From contig JAWWNJ010000049.1 of assembly GCA_037176885.1 (NCBI GenBank), forward strand, positions 1,240,001 to 1,304,000: a DNA stretch of 64,000 bases. The letters run 5' to 3'. Source of the DNA: Favolaschia claudopus. Taxonomy: Eukaryota; Basidiomycota; Agaricomycetes; Agaricales; Mycenaceae. The notes under the pieces are model-generated. The model saw only the letters and a program-made list of their open reading frames with translations, was not told where the DNA came from and searched no databases. The translations under genes were made by a program, and so were the position numbers. This document shows, piece by piece, positions 35,630-46,499 of the stretch; position 1 is the first letter of the stretch, and the number at the start of each line of letters is the position of its first letter.

Positions 35630-36562
35630 TCACGAACCCTGAATCCAATATCCCACACACCCATTATCTCGATGTCGCCTCAGCGCATCAGCTCGACTCA
35701 AAACGTTCCCACAAACAGGGCATTGCAATTTACTAAGCAGCTTTATGCAATCGGCTCGGGTTAGAGTGCCGTATTTACAGTGCCCGCCTTCGACGTGGCG
35801 CAGCGCATCGGCTCGCCGAGTAAAAGTCAGGTCGCAGCCTTGGGTGGTGTTGGGGCATCTGACCCGCCGTCTGCGGGAATACGGTGCGTAGCTGAGTTCT
35901 TCTTTCTCCGGTTCGCATCCTTCTGGGGCGGCGTCAGAGGTGACAGTGGCAATTGTAATTCGCGAGGCGCCGGGAGTCTCTACGCGATTTCGTTCAGAAG
36001 CGGGTTCTGATGCAGTATTGTTAGTCTCTTGATGGTTAGAGAAAAGATTTGGGATATTACCTATAGTTGGCTCCTGGCGTTGCTGAAAGGTGCTAGCCTG
36101 CGCAGTTTCTTTCTCGCTTTGTCTCAGAGCCACATCAGAGGGCGGAGGATGCATGATGTTTGAGCATGAGCTCGAAGACGAGCTGTCCATGCTTTCCATG
36201 AGTTGATCAATCTCTTCCTCCTTGATCTCCGGCTCCGCTGGCATCAGGCCCAACGTATCATCCTCCCAATCTGCATCTGACATCGGAGCCGATATCGAAT
36301 TCGATGGAGAGACCGAGCGAGAAATTGTCACGGGCGATGATAGAGGCTCCGAGTAGGCCGTTTGGTGCGGCGGCAAAAATTGACGTTCTCCAGGTGATTG
36401 ACCGACCGTTTGAAGGGAATAGATCTCATCTATCGCGAGGTTATAGTTGCGAGCCAGATCTACCAATGTCGAGCGGCGGCTGCTCGGAACCGGGGTGCAA
36501 TCCTCCAATGTTACACATGGGCCGGAGCCAGGCGTTTTCTGCCTTTTTAGGGGTGAATACAC
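35630..36562 (-). CDS. C2H2-type zinc-finger protein, copy 1 (5' end uncertain)
   Basis: An open frame of about 310 residues begins near 36562 (MYSPLK if a start lies there; the codon is GTG, and an in-frame stop lies just upstream). A 5' exon supplying the Met is therefore likely but was not located. The N-terminal part is Ser/Glu-rich and acidic. Two C-terminal fingers are visible: CPNTTQGCDLTFTRRADALRHVEGGHC and CPVCGNVLSRADALRRH. The first has an extended spacing between its cysteines. The protein is probably a DNA-binding regulator. It is related to the gene at 37540-38886. Confidence 0.68.
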   Translation of the reverse strand: MYSPLKRQKTPGSGPCVTLEDCTPVPSSRRSTLVDLARNYNLAIDEIYSLQTVGQSPGERQFLPPHQTAYSEPLSSPVTISRSVSPSNSISAPMSDADWEDDTLGLMPAEPEIKEEEIDQLMESMDSSSSSSCSNIMHPPPSDVALRQSEKETAQASTFQQRQEPTIGNIPNLFSNHQETNNTASEPASERNRVETPGASRITIATVTSDAAPEGCEPEKEELSYAPYSRRRRVRCPNTTQGCDLTFTRRADALRHVEGGHCKYGTLTRADCIKLLSKLQCPVCGNVLSRADALRRHRDNGCVGYWIQGS

Positions 36563-37539
36563 TAGAACTTAAAGCACAGGTGTAAAGGATGCACTGACCC
36601 TTGCACAGGCGTAGGTGCTAGACCGAGGGTTTGCTTGGTGGCGTTGCAATGAGCGGCTGGAAGTATGGTGAATTGAAGCTGATTCCGGCGATGGGACCCA
36701 CAAAAATGAGAGACTAACAACAGGTGGAAAATTTGAGTTGAAGTGTGATGCAGGCGCCGGGAGGGGATGTTATGGACAGATCCAGTTGACGCCCCTTCGT
36801 GTGGAGTGTTGTGTCGTTACAGCACATCGGATTCAGAAGGTAGCTCGAGTTGTTGTGAATGGGATCAAACTTCGTGCTGGAAGTTTGAATTCTGGGGAAA
36901 CGAATGTGGGTCACGGTAAATGGGCGGGGGGAAAGCCCTAAGCAGAGGACAACCGTTTAAAGTAGAAAGGAAAGAATAAGTACCCACAGTCATATTCAAG
37001 ACAATAACTTGATGATGATGGATTGCAGAGAACAACAACACGGCTGGCCACGAAGACACAATTGGTTCGATGTTTGATAACCGCCACACTGTTGTGACAC
37101 TATTCGTCTGTGGGCGCTTGCAATACAACAACACAGCGGCGGTAGTCATCAGGCGAGCCACACAATTGTGTAGGCACGGCACGGAAGAAAAATCGATCAC
37201 TGCCATCAAACTTCGTGACAAGGCCGGCAAGTTCCGTGGAAAGACTGAGAACCTTGAACGCGGAACCTCTACAGTATACACGCTGTAAACGTGAGATTCT
37301 GGTCATTTAGCTTCCGAGCCTCTCCTCCTCAATTTCCGGAGGAGGTTATTGCAAATTATGACCGTGTCAGTTCTCGGTCGAAAGTGAATTACGTAAGTTC
37401 AACGCCCACAGCCCGAAAAGGAAGGTGTGGTTCTGCTTCGAAGCAAGACAATACGTTTGGTGGAGGAGAAATATTACAGAGACACTGTCAGAAGCAACAT
37501 ACACTAAGTAGACCGAGAATCCGACACAATTCCAATATA
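36563..37539. other. Intergenic ~1 kb between the two zinc-finger genes
   Basis: It holds the unlocated 5' end of the upstream finger gene and the second copy of the 39 bp flank repeat (37389-37427). No other gene is supported. Confidence 0.4.
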
Positions 37540-38886
37540 TTATGGCCTCCCTTTTCTTCTTCTTGAATTCCGGGCCCTTGGACATGAGTCGAAGTTAGTA
37601 TGGCGCACAACAGCGTCTTTGCGACTTAAGAGCGTTCGACATTTGGGGCACCGAACCTGGGGCTCAGTTCGACCACTATAACTACAGGAAAAGTTTGTGT
37701 GACGGATGGCGTCCGCATTTCGGCTGAACTTTTTAGTGCACCCCTGCGAGCCGTCACTGAGAACGGCATTCAGGCAGGGGACCAGCGATTGGCGGCTTTT
37801 CTTGGCTTTCCGGGTCAGAGCAGATTCAACTTTGTGTTTTGAGTCGTCCTGTTCATCGCCGGTTCCAACTTGCAGGTCACCGGACTGGCAAACGGAAGGA
37901 CCAGCAGGTGAGTCCTGCGGGGGAGTGTTGGCTCTCCTGCGTTTGCGGCGACCGGGACCAGGCGGGAAGTATTCATCATCGTCATCGTTGGATTTGCGGG
38001 TTGCCTTCCTCTTCGACCCCTGTCCAACGCAAGCTTGGAAACGGCTGTGAACCGCCTCAATGCCATCAAGATTTTGCTCAATCTTTGAAGCCGCTGGCCG
38101 CGAGCGCAAGGTCATTCGCGGCGCAGCTAACGGCAAAATCGCTTTGGGGATTTTTTCCGCGCAAGACGAAGAGACGCACTCCAAATCATCGGTTTCGATG
38201 ACGGTCTTGGAGATTCCCGGCGTTGCCTCTCTCCAATCTTCAAATTGGGTTCGGCAATCGTCGGGAGGTGGACAGTTTTCAGGACACTCTTCTAGGGCTT
38301 TGTATGCGAGCGGAGTTTTCTCAACTACCGGCTCGGGGGCAGTTGTTTCGGGCTCACTGAGATTTCGATACCGAGGCAATGACGGCTGAGCGCCATCATC
38401 GCTTGGGTCCGGGACAGAAAACAAGGCGTCTGAAACCGATGGTAGAGAAAGTGGATGATCGCAATGGGCTAGAGGGTTGTCAAAGTCCATCCTCGTCATG
38501 ATCACACTTTCGTCGAGGAGATTGTCTGGTGGAAGAAGTGCCGGCGTGTGCGAGTCTGGAGAGAATAGTTCAGTGGAGTTGGTTTGGTGTGGTGAAGACG
38601 GCGGAAGACATGGATCGAGCTGTGACTCGTCCAGTGGCAACTGTTCATCGCCTGAGGCATGGGACGGTTCGTCGCTCACAGAATTGGCCTCCATGAATCG
38701 AGAATGCGCACTATTTGGAGCATAGGCTGCACCCATGGTGTGGGATGCTGACGCTGCGCCGCCCGACTCTCCAAAGATGGTACCCCGCTCGAAGTCGGAC
38801 CAAAATTGTGGGGGTACGTCCGCCAGGTTCACGTACTGACACCGCTCAGACTGAGATTCGTTTGTATAAGTCGAATAGTTTTCCAT
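37540..38886 (-). CDS. C2H2-type zinc-finger protein, copy 2
   Basis: A single-exon frame of 448 residues starts MENYSTYTNES. A long acidic Ser/Pro-rich region is followed by a basic patch (GRRKRRRANTPP) and two C-terminal finger-like units: CLNAVLSDGSQGCTKKFSRNADAIRHTNFSC and CPKCRTLLSRKDAVVRHTNFDSC. The same layout (acidic region, long-spaced finger, then CPxC...LSRxDAxxRH) is found in the neighbour at 35630-36562, so the two are probably tandem paralogues. A role as transcription factor is inferred from finger type and composition only. Confidence 0.78.
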   Translation of the reverse strand: MENYSTYTNESQSERCQYVNLADVPPQFWSDFERGTIFGESGGAASASHTMGAAYAPNSAHSRFMEANSVSDEPSHASGDEQLPLDESQLDPCLPPSSPHQTNSTELFSPDSHTPALLPPDNLLDESVIMTRMDFDNPLAHCDHPLSLPSVSDALFSVPDPSDDGAQPSLPRYRNLSEPETTAPEPVVEKTPLAYKALEECPENCPPPDDCRTQFEDWREATPGISKTVIETDDLECVSSSCAEKIPKAILPLAAPRMTLRSRPAASKIEQNLDGIEAVHSRFQACVGQGSKRKATRKSNDDDDEYFPPGPGRRKRRRANTPPQDSPAGPSVCQSGDLQVGTGDEQDDSKHKVESALTRKAKKSRQSLVPCLNAVLSDGSQGCTKKFSRNADAIRHTNFSCSYSGRTEPQVRCPKCRTLLSRKDAVVRHTNFDSCPRARNSRRRKGRP

Positions 38887-40102
38887 GTTCGAGACTCGAG
38901 GCTGTTACCCGTAATCCATCAGCAAATGCGATGTATAATACAGTCATAAAACACTCACAAAGAAGAGCGCAAACCGCGATCGAGGTCGGGTATATATTGT
39001 GTGTGTGGCGTCCTGCTTTTATACCTCGTGAAGCCGTAACGCACCGAGTGGTACCTGTCGACAATGACGCCCATCTGCATCTGCGATTCTAATGACTCGT
39101 TGAAAAAATGCACTAGCCATGGAAAGAAATGTCGAGAATCGAGATGCCCGTGGACACGAAAGGGAAAAAGGCACCAATCTGCCGTTTCAATCAGAGTTGT
39201 GCGCGCTGCGAGTCAGAGAAGCTGGGAAAAACCGATGTGTCTGGGTAATCATGGAGCAGATTCGCGAGAGAAGCTGTTTTATGCATTAAGAAGAGTCAAC
39301 GGTAGCACTGCCAATTCCCAAAACAATAAGCCTTGGAACAACAACGGCTGGTTGCACTCACAATTAGCTCCCTGTTTGGTGATTGTTGTTATTACCATGG
39401 TTGTTGTTGAAGTTCCTATTTGTTCGGGTTCGTTGTCTGGTCAGAAAATTCTGAAAGTTTATAACAACGCTTCACGATCTAGTCGATAACTTGAGATACC
39501 AGCCTCTGAGATTGAACAGCATTGCAATTTTCGACCAAAGATTCGAACACCTCGAGCTCGTTCTATTGGACCCACAAGATACATACACAGGCCGATCTCG
39601 GAGATTCTACCCACGGCATGACGTGGGCACTAGGTATGCCAGATTTCCAAGCCAATGTTCCCATTAGAGAACGAGATTGCAACAGGATGCTGTTCAGATC
39701 ATCAACAATCCACCTCCCACTCTCAGAGCGCCCCGGCGACCCCGTATAGAAGTCTTCCTTGCGGAGAGTGTCAAGAAGAGATGTCGGGTCGATTTAGCAG
39801 GAGTCATTGCGGGGTGCCACCGGGTACGAGAGCTTGAATCGATTGCAAGTCACCGAATTCCGACTTTTGAACCAACCAGAAATCCCAGTGACTTGATGAC
39901 AAGTTGCCCGAAAACATCGCTGTGGTGCAAGTCGGGGTTTTGCCTGATCCCAGATTGAGGCCTAGGTTTCGTCGATGTAGTAGCCTTCGCTGCTACTTTC
40001 TAGCCAGCCCGTTTCTCAACCCATGAACGTGAACGACAAGGAACAATCGGGCCGAAACTACCGAAGCTAACAACTCGCAACAAAACTTGCTCAACTGCGA
40101 CC
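38887..40102. other. Gene-poor 1.2 kb, divergent promoter region
   Basis: The region lies between the starts of the zinc-finger gene (minus) and the SNARE gene (plus). Short open frames occur without domain motifs. No repeat was recognised. Confidence 0.35.
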
Positions 40103-40949
40103 ATGTCTTTGGCAAAACTAACCTCAATATCCACGCAAACACTCTCCCTCTTATTGGAACGCCAGCGTATACAGACGCTGCCATCTTATACCACCGATGC
40201 CACGCCCTCCCAACCTTCCAACCTACATCTCACCCAAATTACTCAAAATCTAAACGCGCTGCGGTCGGGTATACTCGCGCTCGAGGCCAAAGAGGGTCGG
40301 TCGGATGCAGTGAGTCTCTTAAGGAATCAGCATGAGCGGATGCGCGCTATGCTGGGAGCAGGCGAGGACGACGGTGTTGAGACGTTAGTGAATTCCATGT
40401 ATAAGGCGCGTCGCAGTTGGCTAACTACGCCGCAGTCTGGAACCCGAGCGACCGCCGCCGAAAGCCCAACTAATTCCCGCTACGCCTGCTGAACCGGTAT
40501 ATACACCATACACGGACGACCCGGACGCGGCACCCGAAGATATGCTGCAGACGCAAAGGCTGTTAATGGACCGTACGTGCCCTTTGCTTTGCAAGTTGTT
40601 TCCTGTCACTCAGGCTATACCTCTCGTCCTGCAGAACAAGATAGCCAACTGGACATGCTGTCGCATTCTATAAACCGACAGCGGGATATCTCATTGCAAA
40701 TAAACGACGAGCTGGAAGTGCATACCGGGTTGCTTGACGAATTGGATACAGATCTTGGGCACACTGATACCCTCCTCAGTGGAGCACGGCGGCGACTCGA
40801 CAGAGTCGCCAAGGGGGCAAAGAACAACGGTGCGTGTTCCGTATTCCATTGCATGTGCAATTCCACTCATCCCATATCTAGGCTCCGCCGTTATCATTGG
40901 CGCCCTGATACTGCTACTTTTGATCCTCATTATCGTCTTCAAAACATGA
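40103..40949 (+). CDS. SYN8: Endosomal Qc-SNARE, syntaxin-8/Syn8-like
   Basis: Exons 40103-40383, 40436-40572, 40635-40829 and 40882-40949 give 226 residues. An N-terminal three-helix-type region (LTSISTQTLSLLLERQR) precedes a SNARE helix running from QDSQLDMLSHSINRQRDISLQIN to about residue 200, with the zero-layer Gln in the heptad pattern. The C-terminus is a single membrane anchor (AVIIGALILLLLILIIVF) with a three-residue tail. The protein would act in fusion at endosomes and the vacuole. The length fits Syn8/STX8. Confidence 0.88.
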
Positions 40950-41102
40950 CTTCTTTCTCGTCGCGTCTGTTGCTTCAGTCATGGAGTGTACATTAGCAGC
41001 ATCCGCGCATGTCTCAGGTCGTGTGCATACACGTTGATCTGTATCCTTATTCTTTCTCTTCTCTCGCGACCAATCCCACCCCTCTATCTGCCCTACAAGT
41101 CC

Positions 41103-42106
41103 TCAAATTACACCGTAAACACCCAATATTGCTTTGCCCACAACCCCTACACCGTCGTTCTGCCAATACGCGCGTTCCGTGGCATCGGCAGCAGTCGCAG
41201 CGTCTATGATGCCCTGTGCTTTCCGAGCCGCAACAAGCTTCGTCACTATAGGTTCATTGAACTCTGGGTGCCCTTGCACAGTGAAAATATAAATGTCCGA
41301 GAGGGCGACGGGTGACTGCGGTTCGCGCGATGAATCGAAGCGGACCATGCCCTGGTTCATGGAAACCACCGTCGATCCCAGGAGGTGGAACGTTGGGGGC
41401 ACCTCGGGGACGTGGTCTTGATGCATTTCTTCGATGTACTGCGGGGGTTTTCAAAGTCGAAGTCGTCAGAACAGACTACTGCTCGAAGAAATTGAGCTTC
41501 ATTACCAATGTGTCGACGCCGAAGACCTCCTTCCCGAGTGCGGTCAGAGCAACGGCCGTAGGCCCGACCTCCCACTTGCCGCCGTTCTTGACGCATCGAC
41601 CGCCTAGCGCTCGCGCGACGATCTGGTGCCCGAAGCAGATACCTGTTTTGTTATATTACTGTGTCGGTGACAGGTAAAATACAAGGAGCAATTGGTTATA
41701 TACCTACCTACGATCTTTAACTTGGGCTGTGCCGTTACGACGCGCGCCGTGAACTCAACCAGCTTGTTTATCCACTCGATATCCTCATACGCAGAAGCCT
41801 CTATCCGTAGAAATTGATTTGATCAATGAGCGCGTTCTTGCCTTGCACGACACACAATGATGCTCACTCACTAGACCCCGTAATTAATATCCCATCATAA
41901 GCATCTAGCTGCTCGTCGGTGGGGTACTCCATCTTCTTCACGACATCGTAATAATCCAATTTGCACTTGCTCGCGATGTCGTCGATTCCGAGTTGCTTCC
42001 CCGCGGAGTGAAGCAAGGTGGGGAAGAGGACGTCGTAGTCGCCGTGCTCCTCGACTATGGAGGGCATCAGCGTGTCGCAGGCGAGGAGGGCTATGGATTT
42101 CGACAT
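41103..42106 (-). CDS. Class I glutamine amidotransferase-like protein
   Basis: Exons 41872-42106, 41708-41800, 41506-41642 and 41103-41438 give 266 residues. The nucleophile elbow GICFGHQ holds the catalytic Cys, rebuilt across intron 2. The catalytic His and Glu lie in QGHPEF. The word MHQDHVPEVPP is typical of stand-alone GATase1 proteins of the GMP-synthase-like type found in fungi. It is not a full GMP synthase, since the ATP-pyrophosphatase and dimerisation domains are absent. These proteins may hydrolyse glutamine or gamma-glutamyl compounds; the substrate is unknown. Codon 79 is split as A|AG at a plausible but not certain splice site. Confidence 0.83.
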
Positions 42107-42742
42107 CGCGATCGGTGCGGCGGAAGAGACCAAGGCGAATTGGATAATCTTATCTTAGCACAGCCACTGATGCGATTCATGATGGGTTGGGAAAAAACGA
42201 CTCAATAAATTCTGAGCGCTTCGCAAGGCACAATCGATTGCTTGCCTGTTCCAATATCGTTGCATACCTGGCAAGCGAATAATTTCACTGGACTCCACTC
42301 ATTTACTCTGTCGTTGTTCTTTTTGCTTCACAGTGGCATATCACGGCAGTAGAAGTAGAAGACGTTTATTACTGCTGTAAAGAGGGTGAACAGTTTGGAT
42401 ACACGAGCGTACTTATACATAGACCAACCAAGTACCCCTTGTGTGGGTCCCAGACGGCGAATGGAGCAAGTCCTCTCGAGAAACCACATACAGTAAGACT
42501 TGGTAAAGACCACCGATGACACTGGACATCTGTTCATCACTACGCGTCTGGCTCACGCAATACCGGCGTACCGCGGATCCATGAAAACGGTCAAATGGGA
42601 GGGTGGTGAATAGAAGAAGAAAAGATGAGAAGAGAAGATGGAGAAGCGCCTCTGGGTGGTGCCACCTTGGTCCTTCGAAGCGCTTTCGGGACTGCCCCAC
42701 TTACCATTGCGGGCGTCGAAAAACCCGAGGGCGGAAGATGAT

Positions 42743-42765
42743 GAAACGACTGTCTCAGTCGTTTC
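42743..42765. repeat. Hairpin 1 (9 bp perfect stem)
   Basis: gaaacgact and agtcgtttc pair perfectly around a 5-nt loop (gtctc). It is the first of three palindromes within 260 bp. Confidence 0.55.
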
Positions 42766-42776
42766 AAGCACCGCGT

Positions 42777-42846
42777 ACACAAGGACCACGCGCGAGAGAC
42801 GCTGCCGTGCAGCCACGGCAGCGTGTCTCGCGCTACGTCCTTGTGT
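42777..42846. repeat. Hairpin 2 (33 bp arms, 29 of 33 pairs)
   Basis: Arms 42777-42809 and 42814-42846 are inverted copies with four mismatches and a 4-nt loop (cagc). The outer 10 pairs (acacaaggac) and inner 11 pairs (acgctgccgtg) are perfect. Inside an intergenic region, this is far longer than a chance palindrome. Confidence 0.85.
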
Positions 42847-42954
42847 GTTAAGTACCTCCTGCTGCTAAAAAAAAGAAGAGAATTTGAACTATAAACAACT
42901 CTTAATGTTATGAGATAGAGGTTCCGCTTTTTGCTGTACACAACGCAGCGTATC

Positions 42955-43000
42955 GGTGCAAGCGTCGGAGACTGGATTGGCAGTCTCCGACGCTTGCACC
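42955..43000. repeat. Hairpin 3 (20 bp perfect stem, 6-nt loop)
   Basis: Arms 42955-42974 (ggtgcaagcgtcggagactg) and 42981-43000 are perfect reverse complements around gattgg. It lies 14 bp past the stop codon of the homeodomain gene, in what should be its 3' untranslated region. Confidence 0.9.
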
Positions 43001-43013
43001 CGCCGCATCTCCC

Positions 43014-43998
43014 TTATCCGCCGCGCATAAGCCCGCACAAAGCAAGAGCCGCTTTCATCGTATCGTCGTCCGGTTCGTCACGAGTCGCCATCGCCATCGG
43101 CCTCGACGGCTGCTCCTCTTTTTTGCCCGCCTCTCTGCCCGTGTTGACATGATTCCAACGAGCGTCGCTTTCGCCCCAGGTGCTCTGTGGCGTGACCGCC
43201 TCTTCGGGTTCCACATCCGTGTCCTCGTCGTCGCGAATGAGGCCGGGACGCGCGAGACTGCGTTCAGCTTTATCCTTGAGCCGACGGCGCGCGCAGGCCC
43301 ACTCGAGGGTGCGGGTGCGGTGCTCCTGACCGAATTCGACGTACTCGTGGGCAGGGGGGCTGAAGTGAGGGCCGACGGGGGAGGAGGGCATGTTTTCCCA
43401 AAGAGGCGCGTGCGCGTTGTGGCGACGGGAGGGGGTACGTGGAGCAGGGGCACGAAGCTCGGATCTCGACGCGACGGAGTCCAATGAGGGACGTCTAGAA
43501 GCCGAGGTGGAAGTCGAGGCTGATGACGCGCTGCTGGCCATAGAAGGGGAGCGCATGGGGGAAGGGGGGCGTGGATAGGTGTTATTGCCGTTGTTGATAA
43601 TTACTGTGGGCATTACGCGCCCACTGGCGAGGGTCGTCCTGCGCTCAGTCTGGCGCTTGTTCTGAAACCAAATGGTCACCGACTTCAACTCCCTGCGATA
43701 GAACACAAGGAAATGAGTGATACGCGACACGAAAAGAGAAACACGACACGAACATGTTGGCTGAACGCGCGATTGATTCGCGTTGTTCCCGCGACGGGTG
43801 GGAGTGTCGGTGAAAAAGATCTTCAAGCATGGTGAGCTGCACGTTTGTGAAGCGTTTACGGGTCCGTCGCGTGATGGCGTCGGTGGACTCGTTGATAAAA
43901 GTCGCGTAGAGGTCGTCGGAGGACGTGTTGGTGGCCGTGCTCGCCATTGACGACGTTCGGGAGAGGGAGGAGGCACGTGAGGCAGGCATCGCTAGCAT
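43014..43998 (-). CDS. Homeodomain transcription factor
   Basis: Exons 43754-43998 and 43014-43692 give 307 residues. The homeodomain (about residues 43-102) begins RRTRKRFTNVQLTMLEDLF and ends with the recognition helix VTIWFQNKRQTERR, whose invariant W, F, N and R are present. It has the standard 60-residue length, not the three-residue-longer TALE form. Intron 1 interrupts the domain at Met82. The rest is Ser/Pro/Arg-rich, with an acidic segment (RDDEDTDVEPEEAV). It is a nuclear DNA-binding protein. No partner homeodomain gene is adjacent, so a mating-type HD pair is not supported. Confidence 0.9.
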
Positions 43999-46390
43999 GC
44001 AAGTCGAGTGGTCGCGATAGGTCGCGATACAGACACTCTACCGGTCCTGGTTGGGCGTCTGCTCGTGGATGGGTGAGGGAGAGGGAAAAATGAGGTTTTT
44101 GTTTGGCTTAATGTACGCGAAGTGTCACGTGGTTTGGTTCGTCCGTCGCGTTTCGCTTCGCGACATGTCAAAGTGTACAGATTACGTGTGGAGTCCGGAA
44201 AGTTTGAGACAGTGGGTTGACTCGGTATTCAGCAAGATTTTTTTGTTCATAGGAAAAGAGAGCAAAAAAGTTTGATTCCGCGGATTGAAATGGAGCCTAT
44301 TTTTTTCAAGGAATTCTTCCATGGAAGTAGATCTCCGAAAGAGGATGCAGCTAGGCTAGGGCTGGCTAGGGACATTGCTAGACCCGTCTAGCAGATAGGG
44401 TAAGCTAACGATCCTATTCTATGAAACCTGTACACGCGAGCGTCGAAGACTCGAAGGGAGCCCCAATATTGCCATTTGCATACTAACCCAACTGATCAAT
44501 ACAACGTGAAGAGAAACGAAGAAAACTCGGCTGATTCGACGATAAATGGTACTCGTATTGACTTGAATTGAGCATAAGGCATCCGCGATCAGCTTGGAGA
44601 CCGACGAGGGATTTTGAGTGCATACAGCGTGCTTCAATCCACGAGTTGGTGCCGGCGTTGTGAAGAGACCAGCAGCGCAAGATAGCAACAGGAACTGTTA
44701 ATTTGAGTGCGTCGAGACCCATGCCAGCGTCAGAAAAACCAGACACAGCTCGAACTTGGTGCTGAAGCCAAATTACGAATAAGTGAGTGCGGAGAGGCAC
44801 AGCAGAGAGCATGAGTTCCAGCGAGCGAAAATAGCAGCGGCAAAGCTTTAAGACCCTGAGACCGGTTGTGTGGAGCGTCTCGCAGTAGTTTGGCCTATTG
44901 GAACAAGATCTGGAGTCATGCATTGCCAGGTGGTTTGGGTACTACTACGTAGGGACGGAGTGTGCCAGTGACTACACTTTCAAAGTTTACTTGCAGAGAT
45001 CTCAATGGTTGAGCGCGGTAGACGGCATCCTACGCTCAAGCTTTCAGAGGTGAGCAGTAGGTGAGGGTCGAAATGAAGTTGTTGGGGGTTTGCGCCAAAT
45101 ACGACCAAGCAACTCCGAAGGTCTGATCTTGACCACGATGATCGCTTCAACCGTCTGCTATATTGCTGCTATGTAAAGTCCTTTCGTGCACGATATTATC
45201 AGGAACTGGCAGTCATACGACCTGCGAGCGGAATTGCTGATCTCAAGCCTCACAACGGCTGGGCACAAACTACTTCAGAGTTTTCTCAGGGACATGTCCT
45301 CAAACTCATATGTATTGTCCACCTCTGCCCATCTGCATCGATATATGCGTTGTGGACTCCTCCGTATCAACCTACACTCTCTCCTCAATCTACTCAAGTC
45401 CTCTTTCCTACTTGGCGTTTCGTTCCTGGAATTCTTTCGTTTTCAACCTTCACCGGCCAGATATCCGATGCTCTTTTCAAGGTTCCCTGAGCTCAAGTCA
45501 GGTCGGCCACCCACTCGTTATATGCTGCCCAGCTGCGCCCGGGTAAAAGCGCTCATTATGGATCCCAAACGAAGTCTGTCAATATGTCGACGAGCCTTTG
45601 CTGGGTGGGACGTACTTACAAGTTAGCAGATTCCTTTCGCTCGGGGCCATGTCTTCAACTTCAAACTGTCACCTCGGTACGAGTGCCCAGTCGCCACCTG
45701 TATTGCTATATGTGTTGTGGACTTTCGCCACCATAAACCTACATTTTCTCCCCAATTGAAGTCCTCTTTCGTACTCGGCGTGCTGTTTCTGAACTTCTTT
45801 CGTTTTCTAAGGGCCCAACCCTCACCGGCCAGGTATCTGCCTACCCTATGCTAGCGGTCCAGGAAGCCCGTCAAGTCCTGTCTAGACTCTTACTTGTCGG
45901 CCTATAATAAATCATTTCACCAGCCTCACTGAACAAAAAAAATGTGCCATTCGAGATTTATTGGAGGGTGCAGTAGCCCCAAGTATTCGATCCATTCAAA
46001 GCCAATTCAATGCCCAGAATCATCTTGAATTTACTGGAGTGATCGAGAAATTTTGCTCCCGCGGCCGCTCTTGACTTCCACTGGTTCGACATATACTTTT
46101 GCGGCAATGCCCCTTCTGGCCGTTCGTTTGTGACCTTGGACAGAAGACGACTCGTCATCCCCTACTAGGCTTTTCACCGACTTGCTATACCTTCCTAATT
46201 CGGAAATCTCACCTCAAAAAGGCAAGTCATCATGAACCACTTGTGAATTTTCTCAATTACCCACATGCGGAACAACGTCAATGCCAGATTGTTGCTACGA
46301 AATCTCACTAGCGAGAACAAAGCGATGGCCAAAAAGGGCGAGTTGCTTGTTGCTCGCCATTTCTGGGACTGCGTTTGTGCCATGTCGTTT
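43999..46390. other. Gene-poor 2.4 kb interval
   Basis: The interval holds the homeodomain promoter and a degenerate tandem duplication (45330-45860). Short repeats of gctagg occur near 44345-44400. No coding exon with domain support was found on either strand. Confidence 0.35.
45330..45860 (+). repeat. Degenerate tandem duplication, period ~357 bp
   Basis: Segment A (about 45330-45500) and segment B (about 45690-45860) share words in the same order: atatgcgttgtggact / atatgtgttgtggact, aacctaca, aagtcctctttc, ctcggcg-like text, ttctttcgtttt, caccggccag and tatc. They are diverged and non-coding. The origin is unknown. Confidence 0.6.
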
Positions 46391-46397
46391 TATAAGG
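46391..46397 (+). promoter_or_regulatory. TATA box of the small secreted peptide gene
   Basis: TATAAGG, preceded by a T-run, lies 109 bp before the ATG at 46500. This fits a strongly expressed small gene. Confidence 0.45.
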
Positions 46398-46499
46398 ACT
46401 CGGGTGTCTTATTGTTCTGTCCCAAAGCAGCCTGCCCGTCTCTTTTGTCTCGACAAACGATCGAAATCCTCCTCCCCCTGCCCAGCCATATTCATCGTC

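Noticed and set aside
43014..43998. Homeodomain gene as part of a mating-type HD locus
   Set aside because: Only one homeodomain gene is present, it is of the 60-residue form and not paired with a divergent TALE partner, and the usual neighbours are not seen.
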